Shown: positions 11,128-23,959, counted from the stretch's first letter. The stretch is 64,000 bases of DNA from Curvularia sp. ZM96 (GCA_022457065.1 JAJGBQ010000003.1:124001-188000), one strand, 5' to 3'. The notes: a model not told the origin generated them from the sequence alone. Made by a program: numbers and translations.

Positions 11128-14100
11128 CTAGCCTAAGATATCTACAACACCATCTTGTCTCATCCAAAATTTCTGCCACGCCTCTGGCCACCAAACTTCC
11201 TTCAACTGCTGGACCCACTCTGCCACGGTCTGTTCAGCCTCTCCAATCACTATCACTCCATTTCGCACTCCTTTCCAACCATCTATAGGGCCCTTTATAT
11301 ATTTGTGGTCTCGACCACAATACGTTCTCCAATACGACCATTCATTGGATCGAGAGTATTGGCGTATCTTCGTAAAGCATCCTTGGCAGAGTTGTGTTTC
11401 TGCACAAACCACGCAGAGGTAGACTGGGCCCTTATCCCAGGAAAGGTTGTCTTCAATCTGCATGTGTTCACCAGAGCACGGAAGGGTGGCTCCGGAGAGG
11501 TCGCCCCAGCGATCGTCTTTTATTATTCCTCCATCTTCGTCGTCGCTGTCACTGTCGCTCTTCGCTGTATTTGCATCTTCACTGCCCTCCTGGGCGCCTT
11601 CGTGTGGTGCGTCATATTCATCATCTGACGAGTCAGAACTCTCATATGGATTTTCCTCTAGGGCCACGGTTGGATCGAGGGTAGAGTACTGCAGCGAAAA
11701 TGCAATTTGAGCCTCTTTCTCAAGGCCGCCAATCAGAGCCAACAGCTTTGCCAGCAGTCGAAGGCAGATGGCATCGTTCCAGCCCTCCGCATCCGTCAAA
11801 GAGGCAATGCAAAAGTCAAAGGCATCATTCAAGACATCCTGGAATATCGTGGTCGCGCCCATTTTCCGAAGCATGCTCGCATACATTGGCGTTGTTGAGT
11901 ACTCGTATGCTTCTGCTGCACGGGCATTTTTTAGTCGTTGATCCTGTAACTGGCCCATCTGCTCCAAGAAGGCTGCCTTCTTCAAAGGATCTGCCGCTGA
12001 TCGGAACTGTTCGTAGAGGATTTCTGCTAATGCCTTTCGAGCGTAAGACGTGATATCCTCTCCCTCCATGATACCATATTCGTCTCGTCTGCTGTGGCTT
12101 TCTACAACCTGAATGGTACACTGTCAGTAAAGAGAAACTTGATGAGAATGAGAAATGCATAGCTCCAAAACACTACTTGAATGGTGGACCGGACATAGTA
12201 TTGATAAATCACTTACTTCGTAAAGTAGTCTTTTAGCCTTTTCGAGATCCGGCGAGACCTTGATATGAAACTCGGCCAGGTGAAATCTCATCTTCCGGGC
12301 TGCATGCAGGCGTCTCCGGTCCATGAAACGGATCATCTCCTCGTATGCCTTGGCAACAAATTCGTCATTTCCAGCCAAATGACCAGCTCTATGAAAGGTT
12401 ATGTTGGCATCTTCTTCAAACAAGTCTTGTTCTTCGTATTCCTCAGTGAGCCATCCCATCAACTCCAGCACGTTCCAGCCATGAAGCTTCTCAATCAGTT
12501 CTTGATATTTGTTCTGCTTCACAGCGAGGATACTGGGAAGGCACGCAAGGCTTGCACCGTCCAGTAAATCGTCTGGCAATATCGATCGGGCGCTCTCAAA
12601 TGATGCAACGGCTTTCTCCAACAGACCTAACTTCATCTCACAGTATGATTGACTTATCAAGGAAGTCCGAAATATCTTTAAGAGAGATGGGTCATTTGTT
12701 GGAGGGATTGACGATGTGGTTGCTTGCAACATCTCATATGCATCGCGAGATAATCCTTGGAAGTAGTCTGTCTCATCCTCACTACCGATGCCATCGTCTT
12801 CATCCTGCCACTCTTCTTCTGATGTGGTCTCTGAACCAGTATTCACTGTGTCAGACTGGGGTTCCCTAACTTGATCAGGTCTAGCATCTCTCCAAGTTTC
12901 CGCCGCCTTGGATAGCTCGATCATCAAATCCGAATACTTTAGGCGCGTCTTCATTTTGTCGATCTCGTTTTCTGCCTGGTCTAAGCTCTGACGGTAATAA
13001 TCCAACGCTGGTGTGTAGTGCTCATTTTCAGCCAAGAGATTTGCGATGGCTCTCAAAGCGGTCGAATTCAAACGGATGTCATCGAAAATCGACGCAACAT
13101 GTGTGATAAACCCTGGGTCATCGCTTCCTAGGCCGAAGCTACATTCCATTGGCGCCAGATCTGTCTGGATTGACGTGTCAGCATTTGTCAATGAAAACCT
13201 GGAGATTCTCTGCTGTGTTGACGCTCTTCGAAGAGACCACTCCTTAAGGAATGGATAAATCCCGTCTACTACTTACAAGGTTAAGAAGATCAACAGCGAA
13301 ACTGTAAGAATTGCTGTCATCTTCCAAGTCTCCTAACCAATTCACAATATGCCCCTTCGCCAGCGGGGCCATTAGTTTTAGTGGCTTCTGCATTGACCTG
13401 CGAACCCACTGGAGTGTGACTTCATCGAATATGCTGGAAGGCATTTCCGATGAGCGCTTCAGCCACAACATCAATGAGTCCATGAATTTGTTCCCTACGC
13501 GCTGCGTTATGCCTAAACTGTTGTAATAGAAAGAAGACCCATCATCGGTATCACAGTGCGCCTCAATGAACTTGGCCGCATCGTTGCAGTTGTTTGACAA
13601 ACACCTCATCAGATGCATTATTGATGCAACTTCTTGATCAGATGTCTTCTGCAGTTCGATCTCTTGGAAGTGTTTTCCCCAGTAGGTTGCGGCGTATCCG
13701 TTCAGCGCAGAGGTGCCTTCTTTCGTCATTGGCAGATCGAGCGAGCAAATTAACTTGACTGAAAGCTCGAAGATCATAATGTGGCAGCCGTTAGCTGAAA
13801 TGCAGCAGTCTGGCCTTTCGTTGCGGGTCTTACGCAAATAGTCCTTCGAGGACCGATTCACCACTTTTACAAGCGCAGCATCTTCGTCATAAGGTTGGAA
13901 TATGTCGATTTCGCTCGCCTCAGGCTCTTTCTGGTTTTCATCCACGGGTCCATCATCTTCAACCTCGTTTGCTCCTGTAGCTCCGACAATCTCCAGAAAA
14001 GCAGTAGATCGAGTCAACACCTCATCGGCAATGTCGAACGCTTCATAATGGCCACAGGTCTTCGCTATCTCATTGGTTTCTCCCACAGTCAGTGGGCGGT

Positions 14101-16028
14101 GCGAGAACGCCAGCCAGGCATAGACATTCTGGATAGCGAATAGTTGTGCTTTTGTTCGCCTACTTTGGATTTCGGACTCTGTGGATTTCAGGAGGCTGGT
14201 GAGACTCAATGGTAAATTCCTTAATTCGTCAAGGATGGTTTTCTCATCTTGTCTTTTGTTGAGACGCCTGAGCGCATGCTCGACATACAGCATAGAATCG
14301 GCCTTCTGGAGCAGGACTGTCCTGATGATACTCTTCAACTGTATTCGGGACTTGCGAAGACGCGAACGGGTGCTGAGTTGTGCATCAATAACGGTGCGCA
14401 TGTCATTCAGTACCGCCTCCTTTGTTACCGTAATTCCATGGCATTTCTGACCAAGGTTTTCCATGAATGATTTCCAGCTTGGCCGGCTTAGCAGCATAAC
14501 TCGAATCGATAGCCCAAGCTCAGATATTTGTTGCAAAATTCGTAGCAGACCTTTGCTAAATCGCTTCTCGACAAATTCTGTTTCATTGACCTCGTCTAAT
14601 CCGTCCAGAACGAGGTAAAGACGAGCTTCAGAGTCAGTGGAGAATTTCGGCATAATCAGTTTCTTCCAAAAATAAGGCCAATCCTTTCCAAGAGAAAAGG
14701 TCGGCCCAACACGGGCTATTTCCGTTGCGACTTCATTGCAGTAAGCGGGGTCTTGAGATGCCATCTGGGCCACGATCGACTTCATTGTACCTGCTAAAGG
14801 ATCGATTTCTTTCCTGCCTTCTCGCCAATAAAAATGTGCAACGAAGGTTTTTGGCTCACTGGCGGTAGATCTCGCCAGCTCTTTTGTGGCCGAGTACGCA
14901 AGAAACGATTTTCCTGTGCCAGGACTCCCGATGATCGAGAGCACCTTGCTTGTCGATGAGTTGTCTCTCCATGCAAGGTACTCTTCTTGTTGAAACATCC
15001 AAGACGTTGTCCCTTCGACAAAAGAATACTCAATCTCGCGGTCTACAGGAATCGGACCGTCTTTGGTAAAAAGTGCTGACTTGACCATGGAAAGAGTTGA
15101 CTGTCTACCTTCCGCGACTTCAGCTGCGTCTGCATTTGCTGGATGCTCTTTCTTCGCGACAGACTGCGCTTTGATGAAAGAATCGAAATTTTCCAACATT
15201 CTATGGCTGAGTTGATGTAGCACCGTGACACCTTCACTGATATCCTTTTGCCCTTCTTTGAGATCTAAGGTGGCTTGCTTGATCTCATTGCTGTTGTCGA
15301 GATTTGCATACCCTACAGCAAGATTTGCAAAATTCGTCGCAGATTCCAAACGAGCAAAAGCCGTCACTAGGCTCGAATATGCGCCCGCTAGGGCATCGTC
15401 CCCTCCACCTCGTAGAATTGTCTTCCCAAACCTTTTGAGTCTGCCTTCCTTTGTGGCCTTGGTGGCAAGACCAAGTATTTTCATCATTACGACGAAGACA
15501 TTCATCAAGTGAAGTCTATAACCCGAAGACTTGGGTACAGTTTTCTCAATCATACCAAGTCGTTGCAAGAATTCGTTCAACTCCTCAAAAAACACCTGTA
15601 TCTTGTCGTAGTCTTTCGACACATTCTCAGAGGCCTTCATAACCCATGTCAGCGCCGTGAGGATAGCCGAACTTGGTGGGAAAGCCGCAGATGCTGAATT
15701 CGCAATCAGATCTGCCGCTTTGAGAATGTACTCTGAGTTTTGATTGATGAGGTGTCGTATCTTCTTTATCTTTTCCCCTGCGAGCGGTCCCCCATATTCT
15801 CTGTACTGTTTGGACGCGTTAGGAAAAGAAGTGAAATGGGAAACATGAATCAAATACCTTTTGGAAATTGTTTTGGATGTCTCTGTCCGCTAATATCTCA
15901 TGGACGCTTCTGAATCGTTTGAGATCCTTTGGCTTCATCTCGATTGTATTGTAATAATGCATACTGGCCTCCTCCCACATCAGCGCCAGTTCGGATGAAT
16001 CATCTTCTACTAGTTTTGTTTCCATCAT
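11128..16028 (-). CDS. NLR-type STAND protein: Goodbye-like, NACHT, TPR-like, C-terminal ZZ-like zinc domain
   Basis: Fungal NLR-like signalling ATPase, a class linked to non-self recognition and heterokaryon incompatibility. Four exons: 16028-15858, 15805-13277, 13212-12217 and 12108-11128 (exon 3 may begin 3 bp later), about 1,558 residues in continuous phase. The N-terminus (LALMWEEASMHYYNTIEMKP) and the helices to about residue 140 resemble the fungal STAND Goodbye domain. NACHT has Walker A GSPGTGKS at about 350-357 and Walker B LYLVLDGLDEV near 453. The part from about 900 to 1430 is helical and TPR-like with acidic loops. The end has Cys/His pairs C1464/C1467, C1472/C1475 and C1495/H1499, plus C1443/H1447, followed by a conserved-looking GPIDGWKGVRNG segment. 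The order sensor-TPR-zinc is my inference. No signal peptide or membrane segment. Confidence 0.85.
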
Positions 16029-16113
16029 CGTCCTACTGTTTGCAGGTGTGAATGTTGTATATTTTTGGTAAGTCCAAAGTCAAGGCTGGAAAAGGAAAAC
16101 AGTCTTCAGCTTG

Positions 16114-16140
16114 GGCCATCGCTAGGTTGTAGCGATGGCC
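16114..16140. promoter_or_regulatory. Perfect inverted repeat and TATA-like box upstream of the NLR gene
   Basis: Arms ggccatcgct and agcgatggcc are exactly complementary around a 7-bp loop. The hairpin lies 86-112 bp before the NLR start codon, and a TATATAAA box (16141-16148, TTTATATA on the gene strand) directly adjoins it. It would fall at the transcription start or in the 5' leader. It could be a dimeric factor site or an RNA hairpin. Confidence 0.6.
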
Positions 16141-16148
16141 TATATAAA

Positions 16149-18172
16149 GACACATTTGTAATAGATTATTGGTTTCAGATGCGGCTAAATGCGCCATAGG
16201 TACGTAATTTTCATGGATATTCCATGCTTGGATGCGCCAATACAGAGAATGAGGGGTAACAGAGCTAGAATCATTATAAGTCATCAAATTTAGCTAAGAG
16301 TGTATAGCAAAACGGATGCGCTGAAATGCGGAGCTGCTTTTTTTTTTTACATGTAATCTATGCTCAAACGCTGGAATGACCTAAAAGACCTGCTAGAGAA
16401 CGGCAGTAGTACCAGAAATCTTTGGTTAGTGCTTATTGCTGCGACGGCGATGCTGAGGTCTGATTCGCCAGACGAAATCTCCCCGCACGAGCTGGATATA
16501 CACCAGTACTAGCCGCATATCTTTCAGCTTGAATTAACTTGAGATTGAAAAGCCACAGGAATCGCGATTTTTCGTGGTTGCATAAGGAGTGACAGGTCAG
16601 CTGCGCATTCAACAAGCTATGAGAAAACTGCACACAATTCAATTGTGTGCATACAATGACAGAGTCGGTATATGATCGCATGATCTGGCAGAAAACTATT
16701 CGGAGATAGATTTGGTAATCACGGCATAGGAAGGCTATGGCACTAAGAGATAGTTGGTGGTGCGAAACCCAGCAGAATGACGAAAGGAGATTAGGGCTCT
16801 ATCATCTGCGGTATTTAGAGCCTCGTACTAAGCCTGATCAGTCAATGGTGCACAGAAGCTATAACGGGCGCGCCGTTCTCCATTGTATATTTGTTGTGGT
16901 GTAGTTACACGTGACTAGACTGTCGGCATGTGCTAGGTGTGGATAGAGACCTTCTTCACCCAGTTCAGTACTAACGATCACTATTCGACTATCCAGTTGC
17001 GGGTTGCTCCTCATTTCTTTAGCTCAACCCCTTATCGTGTCACACTATCAGCGACAACGACGGCGATAATGCGGCCTTGTTCTTGCACTCTAATAGATGG
17101 CTTTGCTCTCTGGAGAAACGAGCGTACCCTACCACAAATACCAAGCAGCCTAGAAAATTCACCGGAAGCAGGTGCAGAAGATAGCCAACGGCCGTTTCAT
17201 CCAACTCGGAATCGGGCTTCTATACGGAGTACCATTAACAAAAAGGGATAAGGACAGGATAGGAAAGACCCCACAAGGTAGAGGTAGAGCGGACCAATGA
17301 GATCAAAGGGAGCGTATAAGAGAGTGTCTAGCCTAGCATGGGTAGCTCGGGTCTAATTAATTCTGATACCAGGAACCGAGAATTTGCACAGGAACCGAGA
17401 ATTTGCACAATGGTAAACTGCAAGCGCTTTTTGAAAGCTTAGCGTGGGGAAGAAGAAGATTCAACTTCTCTGCTCACTAATTATCTAACTCGAACGCTTC
17501 TCAGACGCGTTTTGTACCCTTTCTCCAAATTTTAGTAGGAATGTTTCTTTTACGGCTACTCCCAACAGTCGTTCGTGCTCGCTTATTATGGACAGGGTAA
17601 CAGTAGTAGTATTCGGCCCCACTATTTGTTCGCCTATCCGTCAACATGAACATCATAGCCGGGCCGAACACTCTTTGCGTGGGGGCCTCCCGATAAGGGG
17701 AGCCAAGAAGACCAAGAGTATGCTTAGCAAGGTCTATTAGTTCGTTTTGTTATCGAGATAACCTAGATAACTACTTTGATGGTCATAGATGATAGTTGGA
17801 AGTTTCCATTATAAAAGACGAACTTGACGCCAAGGCGGGCCTTTTCCGCGGTGTTCGGTCCGAGCCTCACTGCAGGGTCAAGCCCACCGTATTCAGCAGT
17901 AACTATTGTGGATCTGTAAAGAATTGAATGTGGGGTATACAACGGAAAGCCCTGTCTATAAAATACATAGCCGATAGTCGCCGTGGGGAGTCCTGCAACA
18001 ATCAGCTTAGTACGGGCGTGCGCGAGTCGGTACATGAGGATATCTAACTTGGCGGTGGTGTATTTTTTCTACATAAAAGGCTGGAGCTGGCCTCCAAGCC
18101 ATTCATCTTTCCACGCAGACATCGCCTCTCTCAAGCCAGATAATTACTTTGAGAGAACAGCGGTTACCAATA
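16149..18172. other. Gene-free stretch before the amine oxidase
   Basis: About 2 kb with only short unsupported frames. It contains a poly-T run near 16330, a 19-bp unit repeated twice in tandem at 17370-17407, and segments of unlike base composition. I see no intact transposase or reverse transcriptase. It may be old repeat debris plus the amine oxidase promoter. Confidence 0.5.
17370..17407. repeat. Exact 19-bp tandem duplication
   Basis: The unit caggaaccgagaatttgca occurs twice head to tail with no mismatch, so the duplication is recent compared with the decayed repeats elsewhere. Confidence 0.9.
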
Positions 18173-21100
18173 ATGCGATTCTCCAGCGCCACCCTCACGG
18201 CCTGCCTAGGGCTCATCGTCTCAGGCAATGCCTTCTCGGAAAGACGACTCGACCGGAATATTCTTGAAAAGCGTACGGAAGGCTCTTGTTCAGGGGAACA
18301 GCCTCCCTCTATTGCTCCACACAAGAACTTTTGGGGTGGCTTGACAGAAGCAGAAACTAGGGATGTATTGGCTCTTCTGCACAGTGACGCCGTTGGATTC
18401 AATTTAACGAATGCAAACAATGCCACAAAGTAAGTCAGGTCTGTCCAAAGATATACAACATGGACACTACTAACGTATTGTACAGTCGGGACAACAAAAT
18501 GTACGTGTGAAATAGGTCAGGTGGTTGCACATTCATCAAACAAAACTGACTGGATTTTCAGCATGTCAGTTGAACTCATGATGCCGAACAAGACAGAAAT
18601 CCTTCCTCTGCTATCCGACAGCAACGGAACTCCGACTCGGTACGCCTTAGCTGCGGTAATGTTCGGAGCTCCAGAAGAGGCTTATCTTCAGGAGTTCAAA
18701 GTCGGCCCTCTACCAATCACCAATGCGTCGGCTGTGCTACCCTTCACTTTCGGCAACACTAGGAAGAACCCAAGAATCTCAGTCGTTAACCCAGATGCGG
18801 AGGATTATGCTGCGTTTAACCTACAAAATATGAAGGATGCGGAAGATGTGACAAAGAAGCTTTGGAACCTCGTGAGTTTGATGTTATCTCCTAACCGTGC
18901 ATCTAAGTGGCTAATATGAGCATACCAGACCGTTGAGGATGGCCTCCAAGTACCTCTAGCTTTTGCTGCTCCAATTACGGTGTCTGAAGGCAAGGTCATT
19001 ATGTGGCAAGGCTTCAACGCCCCAGTCACGAGCATCTACGATCCAATCTCCGTTTTGCCGCTGGGCCTATATATGAGAACGGATATCACCGGCCGCGACC
19101 CGAGCAACTGGAAAGTGACTGGCTGGGTTTACAACGACGAGTTTTACCCAACTCTAGACGACTTCCGCAAGGTTATTAACGAACCGACCTTCAAACCTTT
19201 GGGGATGAATGTTGACGAGCCTTGGGCTCATACGAAAACACATGGAGACCCAATACCTCTTGATGACCTCCCACCACCCGCGCCAGTCCAAGCAGGCAAG
19301 GAAAGATTTACTGTTGACGAGGAGGAGCATTACGTGACCTGGAGTGAGCTATTATCTAAGTCTCACGTTCAAGGCCAAAAATATCTAATGATTTTCTAGT
19401 GGATTTCTCATTCTATGTTAGCATTACCCGCGATAACGGCTTGCGCCTCTACGATGTCCGTTACAAGGGCCAGAGAATTCTCTATGAGGTAAACTAGGCT
19501 TTTTCATCGAATGTTTGATTACATGGCTGACTGATATTTAGCTTGGAATGGACGAAGCCATCGCACATTACGCGTAAGCCAATACTCGACACGTGATCAA
19601 ATTCACAACATGCCAATATGCTGACGTGCTGAGCAGAGGAATCGACCCGGTACAATCAGGCACATGGTATGGCTTCACGTTCTCTAGTGACGCACGTAAT
19701 TTTGCTAAAAGGGTTGCTTCAGTTACTTCGACAGCATGAGCGGCTTCGGACCCACAATGATCTCCCTTGTCAAAGGTGAATACCAAGACTGTTAACGACT
19801 CGTTGAACATAACACTGATCTCAGCTCGTCTAGGCTACGACTGCCCAGCCTATTCCCATTTCCTTAATGTTTCCCAAACTACCGGTGAGACCACATACAC
19901 GCAGAAAGACGGCCTATGTGAGTCTTGCCCCAGATCCTGATCTAGAACCACACTACTAATTGGCCAAGGCATGTTCGAGTTTGACAAGGGATTCCCTATC
20001 CAGCGTCATTCCTGGGCCGGGCATACGACTGTTACCAAAAATATTGCGTTTAACGTCCGGGCCGTCTACACTATTGGCAACTACGACTACATGACTACAT
20101 ATCAGTTCTCCCTCGATGGGTCAATTGAAGTCGCCGTTCGAGCCTCGGGGTACATTTCGGCAGCATTTTTTGGCTCCAATGAAGACTATGGCTTCAAAAT
20201 TCAAGATAGCCTCTCTGGATCCATGCATGACCATGTCATTACCTTCAAGGCTGACTTCGATATCTTGGGAGAAGCCAATTCACTACAGAAGGTTGCTATG
20301 GTACCCACTACTGAGACGTATGATAAATTCCCTCAACACTGAAACATCAAACAAGATTTGTTAACTAGTGCAAAGGTACAAATGGTCCGGCAATCAAACG
20401 CGCAAGACCATGAAGGCCGTGAAGAGCTTCATTGAGAATGAAGACGACGGGAAGATTAACTGGTCGCCCAACGGTGGCACGATGTACGCCGTTGTCAACA
20501 AGGACAAGAAGAACAAATACGGCGAATTACCTGGTTATAGAATCGTCCCAGGTTCGCTATACCCATTTGAAGTAAGCTGTATCTTTTGCTAATCGTATCA
20601 GCGTCCGGTGTTGCCTATCTTACGATTGAGGATTCGGATGTTACCAAAAATGCGGCTCACCACACTAGCCATCACCTCTACGTCACCAAACGGAAGGATA
20701 ACGAGATTTATGCGGTCGGCGCATACAACTCGCTTACGCCTGAGGACCCTCAGGTGAACTTCAATGAGTACTTCGATGGAGAGTCTCTCGTGCAAGAGGA
20801 CATGTAAGATCAATTCCTTTCCTTGCAAAGGATCATGTTCTAACATAATCAGCGTGGTTTGGTTCAACCTGGGCATGCATCACATGCCTCATACGGGTGA
20901 TGTTCCCAACACTGTCTTTTCTACAGCACATTCTGCCATGACCATTGAGCCCTTCAACTATCTCATGGGGGATCCTTCGCAGGCCAGCACCCAGCAGGTT
21001 TTGCTAAAGACAACCGAAGGTCAAGCTGAGATCACTCGTTACGGTGCCAAAGAGGTTACCTGTCCGGTAGACCCAGTAAGTTACTCCAGTACATTCAAAT

Positions 21101-21218
21101 ATTGATTCTGACCATCATACTCCTACAGAGCCAGCTGAACCCGGATCTATCCCAGTACTCAAATAGTATCAGTGTTCTGAAGTTTCCATTCGACGGATCT
21201 AAGCCGGATCGCGGCTAA
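18173..21218 (+). CDS. Secreted copper amine oxidase (topaquinone type)
   Basis: Oxidises primary amines to aldehydes with release of ammonia and hydrogen peroxide. Fourteen exons read in continuous phase give 777 residues: 18173-18429, 18486-18500, 18562-18871, 18929-19343, 19400-19488, 19542-19573, 19637-19666, 19723-19775, 19825-19917, 19969-20317, 20376-20551, 20602-20803, 20853-21075, 21129-21218. A signal peptide (MRFSSATLTACLGLIVSG) is followed by a dibasic LEKR site near residue 34 that may be a Kex2 cleavage point. Family signatures are the catalytic Asp in CYFDSMSGFGP (about D386), the topaquinone tyrosine in TIGNYDY (about Y470), copper ligands in HDH (518/520) and a His cluster at 683-687 (HHMPH). 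The many introns, including a 15-nt exon, are unusual against the neighbours. No frame break was found, so it looks functional. Confidence 0.9.
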
Positions 21219-22259
21219 GCACTTTATGAAACAGAGGGGCGATTAAAGTGATGATGACAAGTTGTCATATACGTCTTTGGGTAGTTTGGTAGCTAAGTAT
21301 AGCAACTGTGAACCTTGACGCAAAGCCGGTTCCGGAGAGTAATGTTAAGGGGAAGGAGCGGAGGAGAAAGAAGCATCATCTGTCGCTGTACCTGCCAACT
21401 TTCGCTCCGCGAATTATGCAGCTAGGGTGACGCAGCTAGGGTGACGCAGCTAGGTAAAGGATAGCATTGTACCTCTTAGTCCACCAGCGAAACTGGAAAA
21501 TCAGAATAATGAAAGAGGAACTATCAACACAACAAACCAGTTCACGTGATGTTCGAAAACTTAAAGATGCATACTTTGACAATGGCTTCAAGTACTTAGC
21601 TAACTCAGAAACTTTATTATGCGTGAAAGTGGGATCCTTATTGTCTTGGGCCAGCATTTTCCAGTTTTACTGGTTGACCCAAGAGAGTACTAGTAGAGTG
21701 ATAGTGGCACATGGTTACATGGTCATTCCCAACGCTCGTACTGCCTCGAAGTCAGACTCACCAGATGCTAACTTCACTTCGCATGAGGACTTCGATATCC
21801 CCATCATCTGGTACAACTTAGATTCTTAGAGCGACTTTCTCACGTTTCGCAAGGAGTTATAAGGGCTAATTAAGCGCATTCTATTTTACTTTGCAAGCGT
21901 GCTAGAGAGTGGGATATTTAAGATTTATCGTGTAAATGCGAGTAAGTATCTATTTTTTGTGACAGTAGCTTGTGAAAAGAACAAAGATGAGGGGGTTATG
22001 GACCTAGTATTGAGTGTGCTCTGGGAGCTGTTTTCGTTTGTCGCAATCTCGCACACTTGATTGACATTCTCTTAAGAGACTGGTTCATTTGAACTTATCC
22101 ATATGGATCTACATACTCGCTGGTATACAAAGGTAGTGACGGGAGCTTGTGCCAAAGACACAGTCTGGAATGGGCGCTCGTGAAAATGGTATCGTGAAAC
22201 ATGAAACAAACACTGCTTCAGAAGGCCCATCTATCAGCTTCAAGAGAAAGAAGATTCTA
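21219..22259. other. Convergent spacer with short tandem repeat
   Basis: Lies between the 3' ends of the amine oxidase (plus) and the oxygenase (minus). It holds 2.6 copies of a 14-bp unit, gcagctagggtgac, at 21418-21454. A 120-residue plus-strand frame at 21467-21829 has no recognisable domain and no splice support, so it is not called. Confidence 0.5.
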
Positions 22260-23959
22260 TCATGCAGAAGCTCCATGATCTTTCAAAGGATTGATCCTGA
22301 TGATTATAGCGGCAGAAGTATACACTTCGTTGATGCCAGCTTGGTTTCCGTACTGAATCGATGATTAGTTGTCGGAAACCCGTTCTAGATCCCATGCCTG
22401 CTTACCGTCATATGCACGAAACTCGTGTTTTCGGAGGAAGGCCTGTTCAGCCAATTCACCTTGAGCCAATGCCCACCAGCTGCAGCAAGTATGTCATCGC
22501 GCGATTCGCTCTCGCAACCGCCAACATCGGTGACTACGACTTGCCCCCAATATTCCCCTATAAAGGTGTTCTCGCCAGCCTCTTCACTATCTTCATCTTC
22601 CTCATTCTCGTCAGAATCGTAATCCTTGGGAATATTGTCCAAATTGAAGACAGGGCGCAGCTTGATACGTTGGCCAAGTTGCTGGAATACAGAGTACACG
22701 GCCATGTCGACGCCTTTGAGAACCTTTGGAAGGGCTTTTGCGCCCTCTTGTGTCGAATGTGCGTAAGCATGCTGGCAAAAGATACCAAGATATCCCCCTA
22801 CAGCATGTTAGGTAACTAGACGAGTCTGTATCAAGTCACTCACCTTTGGGCATGAAACTTTCGTCTTCGAGAGCAGTCTCGACCTTTTTAAACAGCGGGA
22901 GTTGTTTAACACCCATGGCAGGGCTGTTACCAGCCAGATCACCAACACCTGGAGCCGCAAAAAGGTTGTATGTCAAGGTGATGCGGTGGCCTTCGGTAAC
23001 CTCCAACACTTCGTGCTCGCAGTCACTGTAGAAAGCTGCCCATTGAACAGCGGTTGCGATCTTGCCGTTGGATCCAGAAACGCCCCAATCGAAGGTAGCA
23101 GAATGGCCAGCGTGACGCACAACGAGTTGACCTCCTTCATGCTGACATGGGAGACAAACTACGAGGGATCCGAACTGGGTTGCTGAACGAGGGGTATCCA
23201 CATGGGCTTTGAAGAAGCCGGATGGCGCACCATATATCTATCGCATGTGTCAGTAATAAGATTGAAGTCTTGGTGAAATGGGTGTCTGGCAAATTAAGTC
23301 GAGCGACCTACATTGAGCTTGTACAACTCGGCCCTGACACCGTGCGTACCCAAAAACTCTTTAGCATTTGGGAGCAACACCTGGGCAATGGTATCTATGA
23401 TACCAAGCTTGTAAGGACAAAAGTCAGTCGAGAAGGCCGTGCAATCCAGTTTTGCTGCCTTGCGGTATGATTCGTCGATGACGTCTTCTCCTTTGTAGCC
23501 AAAGCTAGCGGGTTGACAGTCATCGACCAACTTGAGAAGGGAGGTTTTCTGATCTGGGTTGGAGCCATCGATCGGAAACACAAGCTTCGATATACCTGCC
23601 GGCGTACGCGGGGAATCCCAACGGATAGTAACTGGGGGTGTCGAAAGGGTATCGGTTGCGTCGTGTGCTTCGGGGTTTGACTATCAGACATATCAGTACT
23701 TTGCTGAGAAGGTCAGTTGGAGAGGTAACTTTACAATGGAAATGTGGCCGCCGCAGGCAAATGTAGCGGACTTGCTCTCGATGAAGGAGCTTAATTCCTG
23801 AATAATCGAGTCGTATAGACCGGATGTCATGGCTGCTGCCCAGTGTTGCGGTGTCTCGAATTCAGTTGAATCTTGATGTGTGTAAAGATTGACAAAACGG
23901 GCGCAAAATGTGATGTAGGCCTGGAAATGGTCGCACAGCGCTAGTCCTGGGATAGGCAT
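22260..23959 (-). CDS. 2-oxoglutarate/Fe(II)-dependent oxygenase family protein
   Basis: Five exons: 23959-23735, 23680-23312, 23237-22844, 22797-22406 and 22352-22260, about 490 residues. The core looks like a prolyl-4-hydroxylase-type Fe(II)/2OG fold: the metal triad is HVD (H210, D212) in FFKAHVDTPR plus H273 in FYSDCEHEV, and R283 in the following EGHRITLTYNL fits the 2-oxoglutarate site. An acidic loop (DYDSDENEEDEDSEEAGENT) lies in exon 4. The last small exon adds YGNQAGINEVYTSAAI, matching a usual C-terminal pattern of this fungal family. No signal peptide is seen. The substrate is unknown. The start is the ATG after a TTG in frame, at MPIPGLALCDHF. Confidence 0.85.

Noticed and set aside
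13244..15853. NACHT protein of 869 residues as a gene on its own
   Set aside because: Good splice sites in phase join it to an upstream Goodbye-like exon and to the downstream TPR-like and zinc exons, so it is the middle of one gene.
16905..17760. Possible LTR retroelement remnant (TGT-like start, structured spacer)
   Set aside because: No paired LTR, primer-binding site or coding remains could be found by eye.
21467..21829. 120-residue plus-strand frame after the amine oxidase
   Set aside because: No domain, no splice support, and irregular composition.
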